A stretch of 64,000 nt of DNA, taken from assembly GCF_009684715.1 (NCBI RefSeq), contig NZ_CP016604.1:1565262-1629261 (forward strand). The letters are read 5' to 3'. Shown here one piece after another: positions 8,641-18,175 of the stretch. The stretch's first letter is position 1, and each line of letters opens with the position of its first letter. The position numbers were made by a program, and so were the translations under genes. The DNA comes from Otariodibacter oris (GTDB lineage: Bacteria > Pseudomonadota > Gammaproteobacteria > Enterobacterales > Pasteurellaceae). The notes below the pieces were generated by a model. That model did not search any database. It saw nothing but the letters and a program-made list of their open reading frames with translations, and was not told where the DNA came from.

Positions 8641-10089
8641 TTAAATTTCATCAATGATTCGATAAACCCAGTTTTCTAATGGATCGTTTAATCGTTTCAT
8701 TTCTACACGCATTTCTTCTAACATTTCTTTTTTGATATCACGATAAGCATCATCATAGAATAGATTATGCATTTCTCCCGGATCTTTGCGAATATCATAT
8801 AATTCACACAAATCAGTCGCATTGAATACCAATTTATAATCCTTTCTACGCCACATTCTTTGTTCAAAATAAACAAAGTGTCCTGCTAATTGACCAAGTA
8901 AACCTTTACGTCCATTATTTTGGCTTTGACGAGTGATAGGTAACAATGTTTCACCTTGGAAACTTTCTGGTACTTTTTGACCTGCGATATCAAATACGGT
9001 CGAAGTTAAATCATGTAAATAAACTAAATTATCATCAACTTGATTTTCACGAGATGATTGAGGATCCTTGATAATTAATGGAATGTTATAGGTTGATTCA
9101 AACATGAATTCACCTTTCTCAATCATTTTGTGAGCACCCATAGCATCACCATGGTCAGCAGTAGCGACAATAAAGGTATTATCGTATAGATTGTTGTCTT
9201 CTAAATACTTAAAGAGATCGCCAATAGCATCATCAATTAGAGTAATGTATCCCCAGAATTTAGAGATCACTTCTCTCCAACGTTCTTCGCTCGCTTCCCA
9301 CATTCCCCACATTTTAGAGATTGTACGATAGTGACCTGGTTTCCCTTCTAACGGTTTGAAGAAACTTTCGTCTAATACGATATCCTTTGGATCATACATT
9401 GAATAGTATGGCTCAGGAATGACACATGGTGTGTGAGGTCCCCAGAAATTAACCCAAGCAAAGAATGGTTTACCTTCATCTAGGGATTCTTTGATATAAC
9501 GTTTCGTTTCATCAATGATGAAATATTCTATCGTTTCTTCTTTCGTCCCAGATAATAAACCACACAACTCTTGTACTCTTAAATGTGGGTTCTCACCAAA
9601 ATAAGCTCGGCTAACTGTCGGTGCTTCATAGCCCTTTTCTTCTAACCATTCTTTATAGCGATTAGAATGAGTTGGACCTTGATCGAAGACTAAATTTTTA
9701 TAGACACGACTACCAGGGTAACCGTAACCATCAAAATTATGACCTTTGATATCATAATCTTCCGGCACGGATTTTGTCCCAACGTGCCATTTACCAACTA
9801 CATAGCTGTTATAGCCATCAATATGACCAATATTCGGCAAGGATGGACTAATTTCACCAGTTCCTCCTTTTTCACCATTCTTGATAATGCCGTGCGATGA
9901 CGGCATTAATCCAGTGAAAAGAGAGGTTCTAGCAGGTCCACAGACGGATGCTGGAGTAAAGGCATTATTAAAACGGATACCATCTTTAGCTAATCTGTCT
10001 AAATTTGGAGTTTTAACAATTTCATGCCCATAAGAACCCAGCATGTCCTTTCTAACTTGATCTAATAATATGTAAATAACATTGTTCAT
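8641..10089 (-). CDS. Cytoplasmic type I sulfatase (YidJ-like)
   Basis: Predicted to hydrolyse a sulfate ester. The 482-residue alkaline-phosphatase-fold protein carries the sulfatase signature SVCGPARTSLFTG, with Cys50 as the residue to be converted to formylglycine (C-x-P-x-R). Likely metal ligands are Asp10-Gln11 in LLDQVRKD and TADHGDAMGAHK in the C-terminal half. No signal peptide is visible, so it should act on an imported intact substrate. That fits the co-transcribed SSS symporter, whose stop lies 3 bases upstream. The pairing resembles E. coli yidJ-yidK. No maturase (anSME/FGE) is encoded in the window. The substrate is unknown; a phosphonate or phosphate ester is a less likely alternative because the Cys motif is complete. 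Confidence 0.85.
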   Translation of the reverse strand: MNNVIYILLDQVRKDMLGSYGHEIVKTPNLDRLAKDGIRFNNAFTPASVCGPARTSLFTGLMPSSHGIIKNGEKGGTGEISPSLPNIGHIDGYNSYVVGKWHVGTKSVPEDYDIKGHNFDGYGYPGSRVYKNLVFDQGPTHSNRYKEWLEEKGYEAPTVSRAYFGENPHLRVQELCGLLSGTKEETIEYFIIDETKRYIKESLDEGKPFFAWVNFWGPHTPCVIPEPYYSMYDPKDIVLDESFFKPLEGKPGHYRTISKMWGMWEASEERWREVISKFWGYITLIDDAIGDLFKYLEDNNLYDNTFIVATADHGDAMGAHKMIEKGEFMFESTYNIPLIIKDPQSSRENQVDDNLVYLHDLTSTVFDIAGQKVPESFQGETLLPITRQSQNNGRKGLLGQLAGHFVYFEQRMWRRKDYKLVFNATDLCELYDIRKDPGEMHNLFYDDAYRDIKKEMLEEMRVEMKRLNDPLENWVYRIIDEI

Positions 10090-10092
10090 TAA

Positions 10093-11772
10093 TTACGCCT
10101 TATTTTTTCTACCAAACACCACGAGAATAATAATTTGCAATATAACATATGCGCCTATAACCATTAAAGGACTACCTGTTTCTGAAGCTAAACCTAATGG
10201 AGAAAGTAAGGCGTACACACTAATTAATCCTAAGACAAGTGATGCAACAGTTACGTTTGCATATTCCCAATTAGATAAATCTACATTTGCATGATTTGAT
10301 GTATCTTCTTCGTATGGTGTACGTCTTAAGAATGTACCTAACACAAGCATTAACACAACATCAAAGACAAACAATGACGCCATAACATAGACGAAGTTTA
10401 CTTGAACATCAAATACCCATACGATTGAGAAGTAAAGAATAACGTGAAGTAACAACGCGATTCTAGCTGCTAAGCCTGATACTGTTTTATTAAATAAGCC
10501 GACTGCAAAAAGAGCAACGATAGGAATATTAACGAAACCAGCAAAACGTTTAGTTAACAAGAAAATACCATCTGTACCAAACATAAGTAATGGTCCCATA
10601 ATCATGGTAACAATCGCCATGACTGCTGATACTTTTTTAGCAAGTACAATCACTTCTTGTTCAGTGTATGACTTATGGCTAATAGATGGTAATAAGTCTT
10701 TACAGAAAATAGTTGCTGATGAATTTAAGAATGAGTTAAATGTACTTAAAATCGCACCAAACAATGCAGCCACGAAGAAACCTTGTAAAGCTGTTGGTAA
10801 CACACGATTAACTAATTCAGGATAAGATACATCAATTGGTTTTAATCCTTCTCCAAGGATATGGAAACTGAGTAAACCCGGTAAGTTTAAAATAATAGGT
10901 AATAAGAGAAGGAATAATGCCGCAATTAAGATCCCTTTTTGACCTGCTTTTAAGTCTCTCGCACCTAATGCACGTTGTACGATAGCTTGGTTAGTTGTCC
11001 AATAGAAGAAGTTTACAACTAAAATACCAGTAAACATTGCTGGCCAAGGCACAGCATCTGTTGCACTACCAATCGCATTGAATTTTTCCACATGAGTTGT
11101 GCCAATGACTTTGATACCTTCCATAAAGCTACCATCACCAAGATATATCAAAGCAAAGATAGGCACAAGCAATGCACCGATTACTAAGATAAAGGCATTA
11201 AGTGTATCTGATACTGCAACGGCTTTTAACCCACCAAAGATAGCGTAAATAGCCCCAACAATACCAATTACAATTACTGTATAAGTAATTGATTCGCCGT
11301 AACTTAACCCGAAAATAGTTTCTAGATTAAATACAGAGTTAAATGCAATTGCTCCAGTATAAAGAGCAGTTGGAATAACAATGAAAAGATAAAAAACCAA
11401 GAATAATGCTGACATAATCAAACGAGTTTGTCTGTCAAATCGGTTTTCAAAAAATTCTGGAATTGTGGTATATCCGTTACGAATATATTTTGGCAGTAAA
11501 TAAAGTGCTAAGAAACAGAGAGGAACAACCGCTTGAACTGTCCAAGCAATAATAGAGAAATTCCCTGCGTAGGAATTCGCATTTACCCCAATAAGTTGTT
11601 CAGTGGATAATGAAGTCAATACCATTGAACATCCAATCACTACCGCACTCAATCCTCTTCCCGCAAGGAAGTAACCTTTAGAAGTAGTTAAATCATCATT
11701 TTTGGTTTTATACCAAGAAATAAGTGCCACTGCTAAAGTGACAACCAAAAAGCTGACTATGGTTAAAAACAT
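10093..11772 (-). CDS. Sodium:solute symporter, SSS family (YidK-like)
   Basis: An inner-membrane secondary transporter of about 14 helices and 559 residues, the length of SGLT/YidK-type carriers. Recognisable features are the N-terminal helix, the [25 protein letters not shown] segment (38-62), the [15 protein letters not shown] region shared by SSS transporters, and a C-terminal helix ending GRKNKA. It is the first gene of the sulfatase operon and has a strong SD (GGAGG, 6 bases before ATG). Context suggests import of a sulfated sugar or similar anion, but the substrate cannot be read from sequence. Its 5' leader contains a nested palindrome (11792-11836). Confidence 0.88.
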   Translation of the reverse strand: MFLTIVSFLVVTLAVALISWYKTKNDDLTTSKGYFLAGRGLSAVVIGCSMVLTSLSTEQLIGVNANSYAGNFSIIAWTVQAVVPLCFLALYLLPKYIRNGYTTIPEFFENRFDRQTRLIMSALFLVFYLFIVIPTALYTGAIAFNSVFNLETIFGLSYGESITYTVIVIGIVGAIYAIFGGLKAVAVSDTLNAFILVIGALLVPIFALIYLGDGSFMEGIKVIGTTHVEKFNAIGSATDAVPWPAMFTGILVVNFFYWTTNQAIVQRALGARDLKAGQKGILIAALFLLLLPIILNLPGLLSFHILGEGLKPIDVSYPELVNRVLPTALQGFFVAALFGAILSTFNSFLNSSATIFCKDLLPSISHKSYTEQEVIVLAKKVSAVMAIVTMIMGPLLMFGTDGIFLLTKRFAGFVNIPIVALFAVGLFNKTVSGLAARIALLLHVILYFSIVWVFDVQVNFVYVMASLFVFDVVLMLVLGTFLRRTPYEEDTSNHANVDLSNWEYANVTVASLVLGLISVYALLSPLGLASETGSPLMVIGAYVILQIIILVVFGRKNKA

Positions 11773-11791
11773 ATAGCCTCCAAATATGCTC

Positions 11792-11836
11792 TTAGAATAA
11801 CTGATACGACTATCTAACCTTAGATAGTTATTCTAA
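11792..11836. promoter_or_regulatory. Nested palindrome in the symporter leader, candidate operator
   Basis: The outer arms TTAGAATAACT (11792-11802) and AGTTATTCTAA (11826-11836) are perfect 11-bp inverted repeats. Inside lies ACTATCTAA-cc-TTAGATAGT (11809-11828), a perfect 9-bp palindrome overlapping the outer right arm by three bases. It sits 20-64 bases upstream of the symporter ATG. The overlap means only one of the two hairpins can form at once, or two sites for a dimeric regulator overlap. No regulator gene is adjacent. Confidence 0.5.
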
Positions 11837-11917
11837 ACTTTGTATTAGTACACAAAATTAGACGCTAATTAGAATAATATGATTATAAAATTATCAATAT
11901 GATAATAATCATAGCTG

Positions 11918-11939
11918 ATAAGTGATCTTGATCACATAT
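11918..11939. promoter_or_regulatory. CRP-cAMP binding site between the divergent symporter and exporter genes
   Basis: AGTGA-TCTTGA-TCACA (11921-11936) differs from TGTGA-N6-TCACA by one base and is palindromic through the centre (GTGATCTTGATCAC). It lies 146 bp from the symporter start and about 97 bp from the exporter start, so it could serve either promoter. It suggests carbon-catabolite control. Confidence 0.75.
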
Positions 11940-12035
11940 TGAAAAATTTTTTCGAATATGAGGATGATCATAAAATCTGGTCAAAATTTTATTAGATAAT
12001 GAGGAAAAATAACTGAGGAAAAATGAGGAAGAACA

Positions 12036-12836
12036 ATGTCTTTATTGATTATTTGCATATTGATCATTTGTGGCGTGTTAGCTAACATCATGTCTGCTCT
12101 GTTTGGCATTGGTGGCGGAGTATTAATGGTGCCTGTACTACGTACTCTTTTCCCAGATTTACCATTCCAAATGGTTTCAGCTACATCTCTGACGATTGTT
12201 ATTGGAACATCTTTAATTAATTTAAGCTATTTTTATAAACGCAAAATATCTATCAGTTATAAATCTATGTTTCTCTGGTCAATTGGTATGTTAATTGGAG
12301 TACAAATTGGTTTTGAGAGCAGCTTTTATTTATCTAATACCATTATTATTAGTGTATTTATCATCACGCTATTAATACTCGCAGCTCGAAGTTTTTTCTT
12401 TTATAAACGAACAGATGATACGTCTGATTATTCTGTAACCAAAGAGAACTATAAAGGAATTATCCTTTGTGGATTAGGTGGTGGAGTTGCAGGAATGACA
12501 GGCATTGGAGGAGGTTCAGTACTTGCTCCATTAGTAGGCCAACTTCACAGTGTTAAACCTACCCAAATTGCAGTCTATACAAATTATATGATGGTAATTG
12601 GAGGACTTGGTAGCTTATATGGTTATTTAACAAGAGTCCCTTCTACTTACTTAGAAAACTCATGGCAAATTGGTTATGTTAACTTTTCTATTGCAGGGAT
12701 AGTTATTGCAAGTTCATTTGTCACAAGTTTTGCTTCAATGAGACTGAAAGGAGCGCTTACTCCTGAATTAACCCGGAAATGTCTTGGCGGAATTTTATTA
12801 GTTATTGCCCTCTACATGCTAATACTACAGTTATAG
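12036..12836 (+). CDS. TSUP-family transporter (TauE/SafE)
   Basis: A 266-residue inner-membrane protein with about eight helices in two repeats. Each repeat has the glycine-rich motif of the family: ALFGIGGGVLMVPVL (22-36) and AGMTGIGGGSVLAPL in the second half. TauE/SafE proteins are proposed exporters of sulfite, sulfoacetate or other organosulfur anions. Being divergent from a sulfatase and an SSS carrier makes export of a sulfur anion plausible, but similar genes also occur beside ppiD without a sulfatase. The start follows GAGGAAGAACA. The leader holds three near-identical TGAGGAA repeats. Confidence 0.85.
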   Translation: MSLLIICILIICGVLANIMSALFGIGGGVLMVPVLRTLFPDLPFQMVSATSLTIVIGTSLINLSYFYKRKISISYKSMFLWSIGMLIGVQIGFESSFYLSNTIIISVFIITLLILAARSFFFYKRTDDTSDYSVTKENYKGIILCGLGGGVAGMTGIGGGSVLAPLVGQLHSVKPTQIAVYTNYMMVIGGLGSLYGYLTRVPSTYLENSWQIGYVNFSIAGIVIASSFVTSFASMRLKGALTPELTRKCLGGILLVIALYMLILQL

Positions 12837-12943
12837 CACTTAAAAGCGCCTTAATTTTATTATTTTTACCCATAATTCAACATTGAGAATTGTTAGCTTT
12901 TCAGTATAATCAATCTAATTTTTTTAGTATTAGGATAATTATA

Positions 12944-14818
12944 ATGATTGAAAAAATGCATGAAAAATCGAATAGCTTTGCGTTTAAAGTTATTTTTGCA
13001 CTTGTATCTATTTCATTTGTACTTGGTGGAATTGGTGGTGGATTCTTAGCTGTAGATACTTCTGCTGTTAAAGTAAATGGTGAAGAAATCTCTCAGCAAG
13101 ATTTTAATTTAGCCAAAGGTCGTCAACAATCCGTTTTAAATGAACAACTAGGTGAAACATTTTGGGATCTTATGGATAACCCAGAATATGCTCAACAATT
13201 TCATGAATCTATCATGAACGAATTGATCAATGATGAACTGCTATCTCAATATGCACAATCTCTCAAATTGGGCATTAGTGCAGACCAAATTAAGTTAGAG
13301 ATTGTTCGTAATCCTAATTTCCAAAAAGATGGTAAGTTTGATAATGGACTTTATCAACTGCTATTAACAAATAATGGTATTAGTGCAGACCAATATGCTG
13401 GGATTGTATATCGTGGAATGTTATTTTCACAAATACAAGAAGGCATTGTGAACAGCTTATTCGATGTACCAGTACAACAAGAGTTACTTGGGAAACTATT
13501 GTTACAAAAACGTAATGTTCGCTTAGCGACTTATTCTGTTGAAAAAGAAATGGAAAATCAGACAGTTTCTCCAGAAGAGTTACAAGCATATTATGATGCA
13601 AATAAAGCACTGTTAATTAATCCTGAAGAAATTGCAGTAGAGTATGTTTCAGTCACGCCTGAAGATCTTTCTAGCAAAATTCAAATTACGGATGAACAGA
13701 TTGATACCTACTATCAAACCAATAAATCTCAATATGTAACGAGAGGCGAATCTCATATCGCACATATACAAGTTGCCGATGAAGCAACTGCTAATGATAT
13801 TGGACAACAACTCAAAAATGGCGAGGATTTTGCGGAGTTAGCGAAATCAAAATCTATGGATACACTATCCGCTACTCAAGGTGGTGATTTAGGTTGGGCA
13901 AGAGAAGGCATGTTCCCTAAAGCATTTGATGATGCCGTTGCAACATTAAGTGTTGGACAAGTTAGCCAGCCAGTTAAAGTAGATAACGCTTTTCATATCA
14001 TCAAATTAATCGATCGTAGAGAGAACAAGGAAATTCCTCTTGAGCAAGTTAAAGATCAAATTGCTGATATTATCAAAAGAGAGTTAGTCGCCACAGAATA
14101 TTCTAATGTTACACGTGAAATGGCAAATACCGCCTTTGAAAGCAATGGTTCACTTGATAGTGTTGCAGAAGTTTCTGGGAAAACACTTCAACATACTGAA
14201 TTATTTAATCGCCATAATATCCCTGAAATATTAAATAATGAAAAAATTGTTAAGATTCTGTTTGATGAGCAATTTAAGCAAAATGGTCAAAATTCTGACC
14301 CAATTGATATTACTGAAGGTACGTTAGCAAAAACTATTTTTGTGAGAGTAAGCCAATATCAACCTCAAACAGTGAAAACATTTGAAGAAGCTAAAGACGA
14401 AATAACATTGGCAGTTAAAAAAGAAAAGTCAGAAAAATTACTTCAAGCTAAAAGTGAAGAGACAATCAAATCACTTATTGCAGGAAATGAAACAGGTGTT
14501 GCTTTTGATCAACCTCAAGAATTCGTATTTGGTCAACGTGATTTAACACAAAGAGATCTGATGGATACAATTTTTGCTATGCCAAAACCATCAAATAAAC
14601 CACAATATGCCTCAGCAAAAAATGCAAATGGGGACATAGTCATTATTGCATTAGATAAAGTTACAGATGGGCAACCTGATGAATATAATATAATTTCTAG
14701 CCAAATGACCCAAGCTAATAGCGAAGTATTATATAGTGATTTATTAAAGGATTTAAGAGAAAGAGCTAAAGTTGAGTTAAATGAAGATTTTATAAATCAG
14801 CTTGAGGTTCTGAACTAA
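12944..14818 (+). CDS. ppiD: Periplasmic folding chaperone PpiD (SurA/parvulin family)
   Basis: A membrane-anchored chaperone at the periplasmic exit of the Sec translocon. The protein is 624 residues from the chosen start, similar to E. coli PpiD (623). One N-terminal membrane helix (about 12-35, VIFALVSISFVLGGIGGGF) is followed by an N-terminal chaperone region. A parvulin domain lies around residues 265-365 (ESHIAHIQV...GGDLGWAREGMFPKAF...FHIIKLID), and a long C-terminal region follows. The ATG at 12944 (MIEKMHEKSNSF) is preferred over an in-frame ATG 54 bases upstream because TAGGAT lies 10 bases before it and the N-terminus then matches the family. Confidence 0.93.
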   Translation: MIEKMHEKSNSFAFKVIFALVSISFVLGGIGGGFLAVDTSAVKVNGEEISQQDFNLAKGRQQSVLNEQLGETFWDLMDNPEYAQQFHESIMNELINDELLSQYAQSLKLGISADQIKLEIVRNPNFQKDGKFDNGLYQLLLTNNGISADQYAGIVYRGMLFSQIQEGIVNSLFDVPVQQELLGKLLLQKRNVRLATYSVEKEMENQTVSPEELQAYYDANKALLINPEEIAVEYVSVTPEDLSSKIQITDEQIDTYYQTNKSQYVTRGESHIAHIQVADEATANDIGQQLKNGEDFAELAKSKSMDTLSATQGGDLGWAREGMFPKAFDDAVATLSVGQVSQPVKVDNAFHIIKLIDRRENKEIPLEQVKDQIADIIKRELVATEYSNVTREMANTAFESNGSLDSVAEVSGKTLQHTELFNRHNIPEILNNEKIVKILFDEQFKQNGQNSDPIDITEGTLAKTIFVRVSQYQPQTVKTFEEAKDEITLAVKKEKSEKLLQAKSEETIKSLIAGNETGVAFDQPQEFVFGQRDLTQRDLMDTIFAMPKPSNKPQYASAKNANGDIVIIALDKVTDGQPDEYNIISSQMTQANSEVLYSDLLKDLRERAKVELNEDFINQLEVLN

Positions 14819-14851
14819 GGATATCAAATTACAAATAATGAAATTAGTTTA

Positions 14852-14888
14852 TACACTACCTTAGATATTCCATACCTAAGGTAGTGTA
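14852..14888. terminator. Perfect 13-bp hairpin after ppiD
   Basis: TACACTACCTTAG (14852-14864) pairs perfectly with CTAAGGTAGTGTA (14876-14888) around an 11-nt loop, followed by CCTTTTC on the plus strand. The T-tract is short but the stem is strong. It lies between convergent ppiD and fadR. Confidence 0.6.
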
Positions 14889-15021
14889 CCTTTTCATACG
14901 AGAATATATCATATCGTCCAATCACCTCTTCTGATGTACACGTAAGGCAAAATTAATGCCATAATTTATGTAATAGTATGGTTGATATTTACTATATAGG
15001 TTCTATCTTCTTACCATACTG

Positions 15022-15744
15022 TTATTCCATAAAATCGCTCGGTAAATTACTCAGCATTTGTGTCCAAATTTTCGTACTATTGTATCTATTATTTATCATA
15101 CATTCGCTTGCTCTCTCATAATCTCCTATTTGACTAGCACTTTGAAGTGCACGATAAAAATCTAAAGTCAATTTTCTCGCAGCTGGATCTGAGAAAAACA
15201 ATGATGCAACTTGATGATATAAATCTTTAAAGCTATTTAGAATTAGCCCATAAACAGGTTTATCTGCTATAAAAGTAAATCTTCGATATAAATTATAATC
15301 AAACTTTGCAAATGATTCGGCTGTATCCTCTAAATCCTTCAAACCATCAAATATCAATAATGATGCTTTGGAATCTAATTTTATAGCTTCAGGAATGTAA
15401 TATTCCGCCATTCTAGTACGCAAAGAAACAACATTCGTAATAACCATAGGAATAATAGAAGTATCCAATCTAATTAAAGTCTCAATTATTCTAGGTCCAG
15501 CAGTTTCCCAAATATTATTTACACGAGTGGCCTTGCCATGTTGAATACTCAACCAACCATCACGAGATAACCTTTGTAAAACCTCCCTTAATGTCGTACG
15601 AGTTACACCAATAATATCAGCTAACTCCCTTTCCGCTGGTAACTCTGAGCCAATAGCAAAATGATTATTCCAAATACTTTTAACTATATATTCTTCAGCT
15701 AATGCTGCTGGGCTTTGTGCTTTTAATATACCTGACTTATTCAT
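15022..15744 (-). CDS. fadR: Fatty acid metabolism regulator FadR (GntR family)
   Basis: An acyl-CoA-responsive DNA-binding protein that represses fatty acid degradation genes and activates unsaturated fatty acid synthesis. The N-terminal winged helix is nearly identical in pattern to E. coli FadR: AEEYIVKSIWNNHF, ELPAERELADIIGVTRTTLR, EVLQRLSRDGWLSIQHGK. A helical C-terminal acyl-CoA domain follows. The start at 15744 (MNKSGILKAQSP) gives 240 residues, close to 239 in E. coli. A longer frame from 15789 adds 15 hydrophobic residues foreign to the family. It is divergent from nhaB, as in enterobacteria. Confidence 0.93.
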   Translation of the reverse strand: MNKSGILKAQSPAALAEEYIVKSIWNNHFAIGSELPAERELADIIGVTRTTLREVLQRLSRDGWLSIQHGKATRVNNIWETAGPRIIETLIRLDTSIIPMVITNVVSLRTRMAEYYIPEAIKLDSKASLLIFDGLKDLEDTAESFAKFDYNLYRRFTFIADKPVYGLILNSFKDLYHQVASLFFSDPAARKLTLDFYRALQSASQIGDYERASECMINNRYNSTKIWTQMLSNLPSDFME

Positions 15745-15910
15745 AGTTAAAATCCCAATAAAAAAAATAAATATCCAAGAAATCCCCACAAAAAATGTAC
15801 AACTTAGTGTTTAAAATCAAACTTTAATCCATTAATTAGTAATATCATATATTACAGTTAGGCAAAAAGTATATTACAATTCTCGTATTTTTAATTCAAT
15901 TGAGTATCTT

Positions 15911-17452
15911 ATGAAGAATATTGATGCATTTTTTAAAAATTTCCTTGGTCAAGCACCAGAATGGTACAAAATTGCCATTATAGCGTTTTTGATTATAAAT
16001 CCCATTGTTTACTTCCTTATTAGTCCTTTTATTGCAGGTTGGTTGTTAGTTGGAGAATTCATTTTAACACTAGCCATGGCCTTAAAATGCTATCCATTGC
16101 AACCTGGTGGTCTCTTAGCAATAGAATCTGTTGTGATAGGAATGACATCCCCGCATCATATTAAACTAGAAGTTATGGCAAACTTTGATGTTGTTCTACT
16201 TCTAATGTTTATGGTGGCTGGTATTTATTTTATGAAACAGTTATTACTTTATCTTTTTACCAAGCTAATTATTTCTATTCATTCTAAAAGAGTGTTATCT
16301 CTTGCATTTTGCTTAAGTGCGGCCTTTCTCTCTGCATTTTTAGATGCATTAACTGTAATTGCAGTAATTATGAGTGTGGGGGTAGGATTTTATGGAGTTT
16401 ACCATAAAGTTGCTTCAGGCAATAGTTTTGAGGATTCTACAGATATCACTAATGATGATAAAATCACAAAACATAAAAAAATCTTAGAGCAATTCCGAGG
16501 ATTCCTACGTAGTTTACTCATGCATTCAGGTATAGGAAGTGCATTAGGAGGTGTTATGACTATGGTAGGTGAACCTCAAAACTTAATTATTGCAGCACAA
16601 GCTCAATGGAGTTTTAGTGAATTTTTCTTACGTGTAGCACCTGTTAGCATTGTCGTTTTTATTTGTGGTATTGCAACTTGTTATCTGTTAGAAAAATATA
16701 AACTGTTTGGATATGGCGATGAACTACCTCGCAAAGTATGGATTGTTCTCACCAAATACAGTATTCAAAGAGAACAAAAAATGACTCGCCAAGATCGTTT
16801 AAAACTTCTGATTCAGGCTTTAGCCGGTATCTGGTTAATTATTGGATTAGCATTGCATTTGGCTGATGTTGGTATTATTGGCTTAACTATCATTATTATC
16901 TGTACAGCGTTCTGTGGTATCACTGATGAACATGCTTTGGGTAAATCATTCCAAGAATCATTACCTTTTACCGCATTACTTGTTGTCTTTTTCTCAATTG
17001 TAGCTGTAATTGTTGATCTAAAACTTTTTGATCCAATTATTCAGTTTGTTTTATCTACTGAAGAGGACGTTCAATTAGCATGGTTTTATGTATTTAATGG
17101 ATTATTATCAATGATATCTGATAATGTATTTGTAGGTACTGTTTATATCAATGAAGCTAAAACAGCATTAACCTCTAATATTATTAGTCGTGAACAATTT
17201 GATCTCATTGCTGTTGCAATTAACACAGGAACAAACTTACCTTCTGTTGCAACACCAAATGGACAAGCGGCCTTTTTATTCTTATTAACATCATCATTTG
17301 CGCCATTAATTCAATTATCTTATGGTAGAATGGTTTATATGGCATTACCATATACTATTGTTCTCTCAATATCTGGTTTTTTATCTATGGAATTTTTATT
17401 ACCTTCACTCACAAAAATTTTGTTAAATTGGGGTTGGTTAATAACTCACTAA
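15911..17452 (+). CDS. nhaB: Na+/H+ antiporter NhaB
   Basis: An inner-membrane electrogenic sodium/proton antiporter for pH and sodium homeostasis. The 513-residue, roughly 12-helix protein matches NhaB in length and pattern. It shows LNPIVYF-like N-terminal helices, [14 protein letters not shown] (near 142-155), [16 protein letters not shown] (about 211-226) and the C-terminal [20 protein letters not shown] segment. It is divergent from fadR and followed after 12 bases by dsbB, so the two are probably co-transcribed. Its start codon is preceded only by a weak SD. Confidence 0.95.
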   Translation: MKNIDAFFKNFLGQAPEWYKIAIIAFLIINPIVYFLISPFIAGWLLVGEFILTLAMALKCYPLQPGGLLAIESVVIGMTSPHHIKLEVMANFDVVLLLMFMVAGIYFMKQLLLYLFTKLIISIHSKRVLSLAFCLSAAFLSAFLDALTVIAVIMSVGVGFYGVYHKVASGNSFEDSTDITNDDKITKHKKILEQFRGFLRSLLMHSGIGSALGGVMTMVGEPQNLIIAAQAQWSFSEFFLRVAPVSIVVFICGIATCYLLEKYKLFGYGDELPRKVWIVLTKYSIQREQKMTRQDRLKLLIQALAGIWLIIGLALHLADVGIIGLTIIIICTAFCGITDEHALGKSFQESLPFTALLVVFFSIVAVIVDLKLFDPIIQFVLSTEEDVQLAWFYVFNGLLSMISDNVFVGTVYINEAKTALTSNIISREQFDLIAVAINTGTNLPSVATPNGQAAFLFLLTSSFAPLIQLSYGRMVYMALPYTIVLSISGFLSMEFLLPSLTKILLNWGWLITH

Positions 17453-17464
17453 AATAGGAATTTT

Positions 17465-18007
17465 ATGTTTAGCTATCTTAAAAGACTTTCTATAAGAAGA
17501 GGAGCCTGGGCCTTGCTTTTTGCAAGTAGCTTAATTTTAGAGTTAACAGCGCTCTATTTTCAACATGGAATGGGATTAGATCCCTGTGTGATGTGTATTT
17601 ATGAACGAGTAGCTTTACTTGGTGTATTAATTTCGTCTCTCATAGCTATTATTGCACCTAAATTCGCTACACTACGTTGGATTGCATTAGCTATTGGTTT
17701 ATTTAGTGCAACAAAGGGGTTACTGCTTGCTATTCAACATACTGATTATCAACTTAATCCTGCTCCATGGAATCAATGTTCACCATTTGTCGAATTTCCT
17801 GAAACATTACCATTAGATAAATGGTTCCCTGCAATATTTGAACCCAATGGTGATTGTAGTGCAATTAATTGGCAATTATTTGGTTTAAGTATGCCACAAT
17901 GGCTTATTGTGGTATTTTCAATTTACTTGATCATACTTATTCTAGTCACAATCAGCCAATTTAAAAAAATTAATGTAACTGGTTCTAGTAGACAATTATT
18001 TCGATAA
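17465..18007 (+). CDS. dsbB: Disulfide bond formation protein DsbB
   Basis: An inner-membrane quinone reductase that reoxidises periplasmic DsbA. Its 180 residues form four helices. Both redox cysteine pairs are present: Cys41-Cys44 (DPCVMCIYERVA) in the first periplasmic loop and Cys105/Cys131 in the second. The arginine after the first pair (Arg48), important for quinone reactivity, is retained. SD AGGAATTTT precedes the ATG. It follows nhaB by 12 bases, a conserved pairing. Confidence 0.96.
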   Translation: MFSYLKRLSIRRGAWALLFASSLILELTALYFQHGMGLDPCVMCIYERVALLGVLISSLIAIIAPKFATLRWIALAIGLFSATKGLLLAIQHTDYQLNPAPWNQCSPFVEFPETLPLDKWFPAIFEPNGDCSAINWQLFGLSMPQWLIVVFSIYLIILILVTISQFKKINVTGSSRQLFR

Positions 18008-18032
18008 TTGATTAACCCATAAATAAAAAATG

Positions 18033-18086
18033 AAGCGGTAAGATAATACTAAAGAATTACAAAATCCTTTTGTTATCTTACCGCTT
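18033..18086. terminator. Inverted pair of uptake signals between dsbB and metG
   Basis: AAGCGGTAAGATAA (18033-18046) and TTATCTTACCGCTT (18073-18086) are perfect 14-bp inverted copies with a 26-nt loop. Oppositely oriented USS pairs serve as terminators in this family; this one follows dsbB by 25 bases. Confidence 0.7.
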
Positions 18087-18175
18087 ACCATCTTTTTAGC
18101 TAAACATACGGAACTACACAATTTTCCCTATTTCCGCTACAATTCAACTCATTATTTATTATTACGGTATATACA

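Noticed and set aside
15745-15789. 15-residue hydrophobic extension of FadR
   Set aside because: FadR is cytoplasmic and the family begins at the internal ATG.
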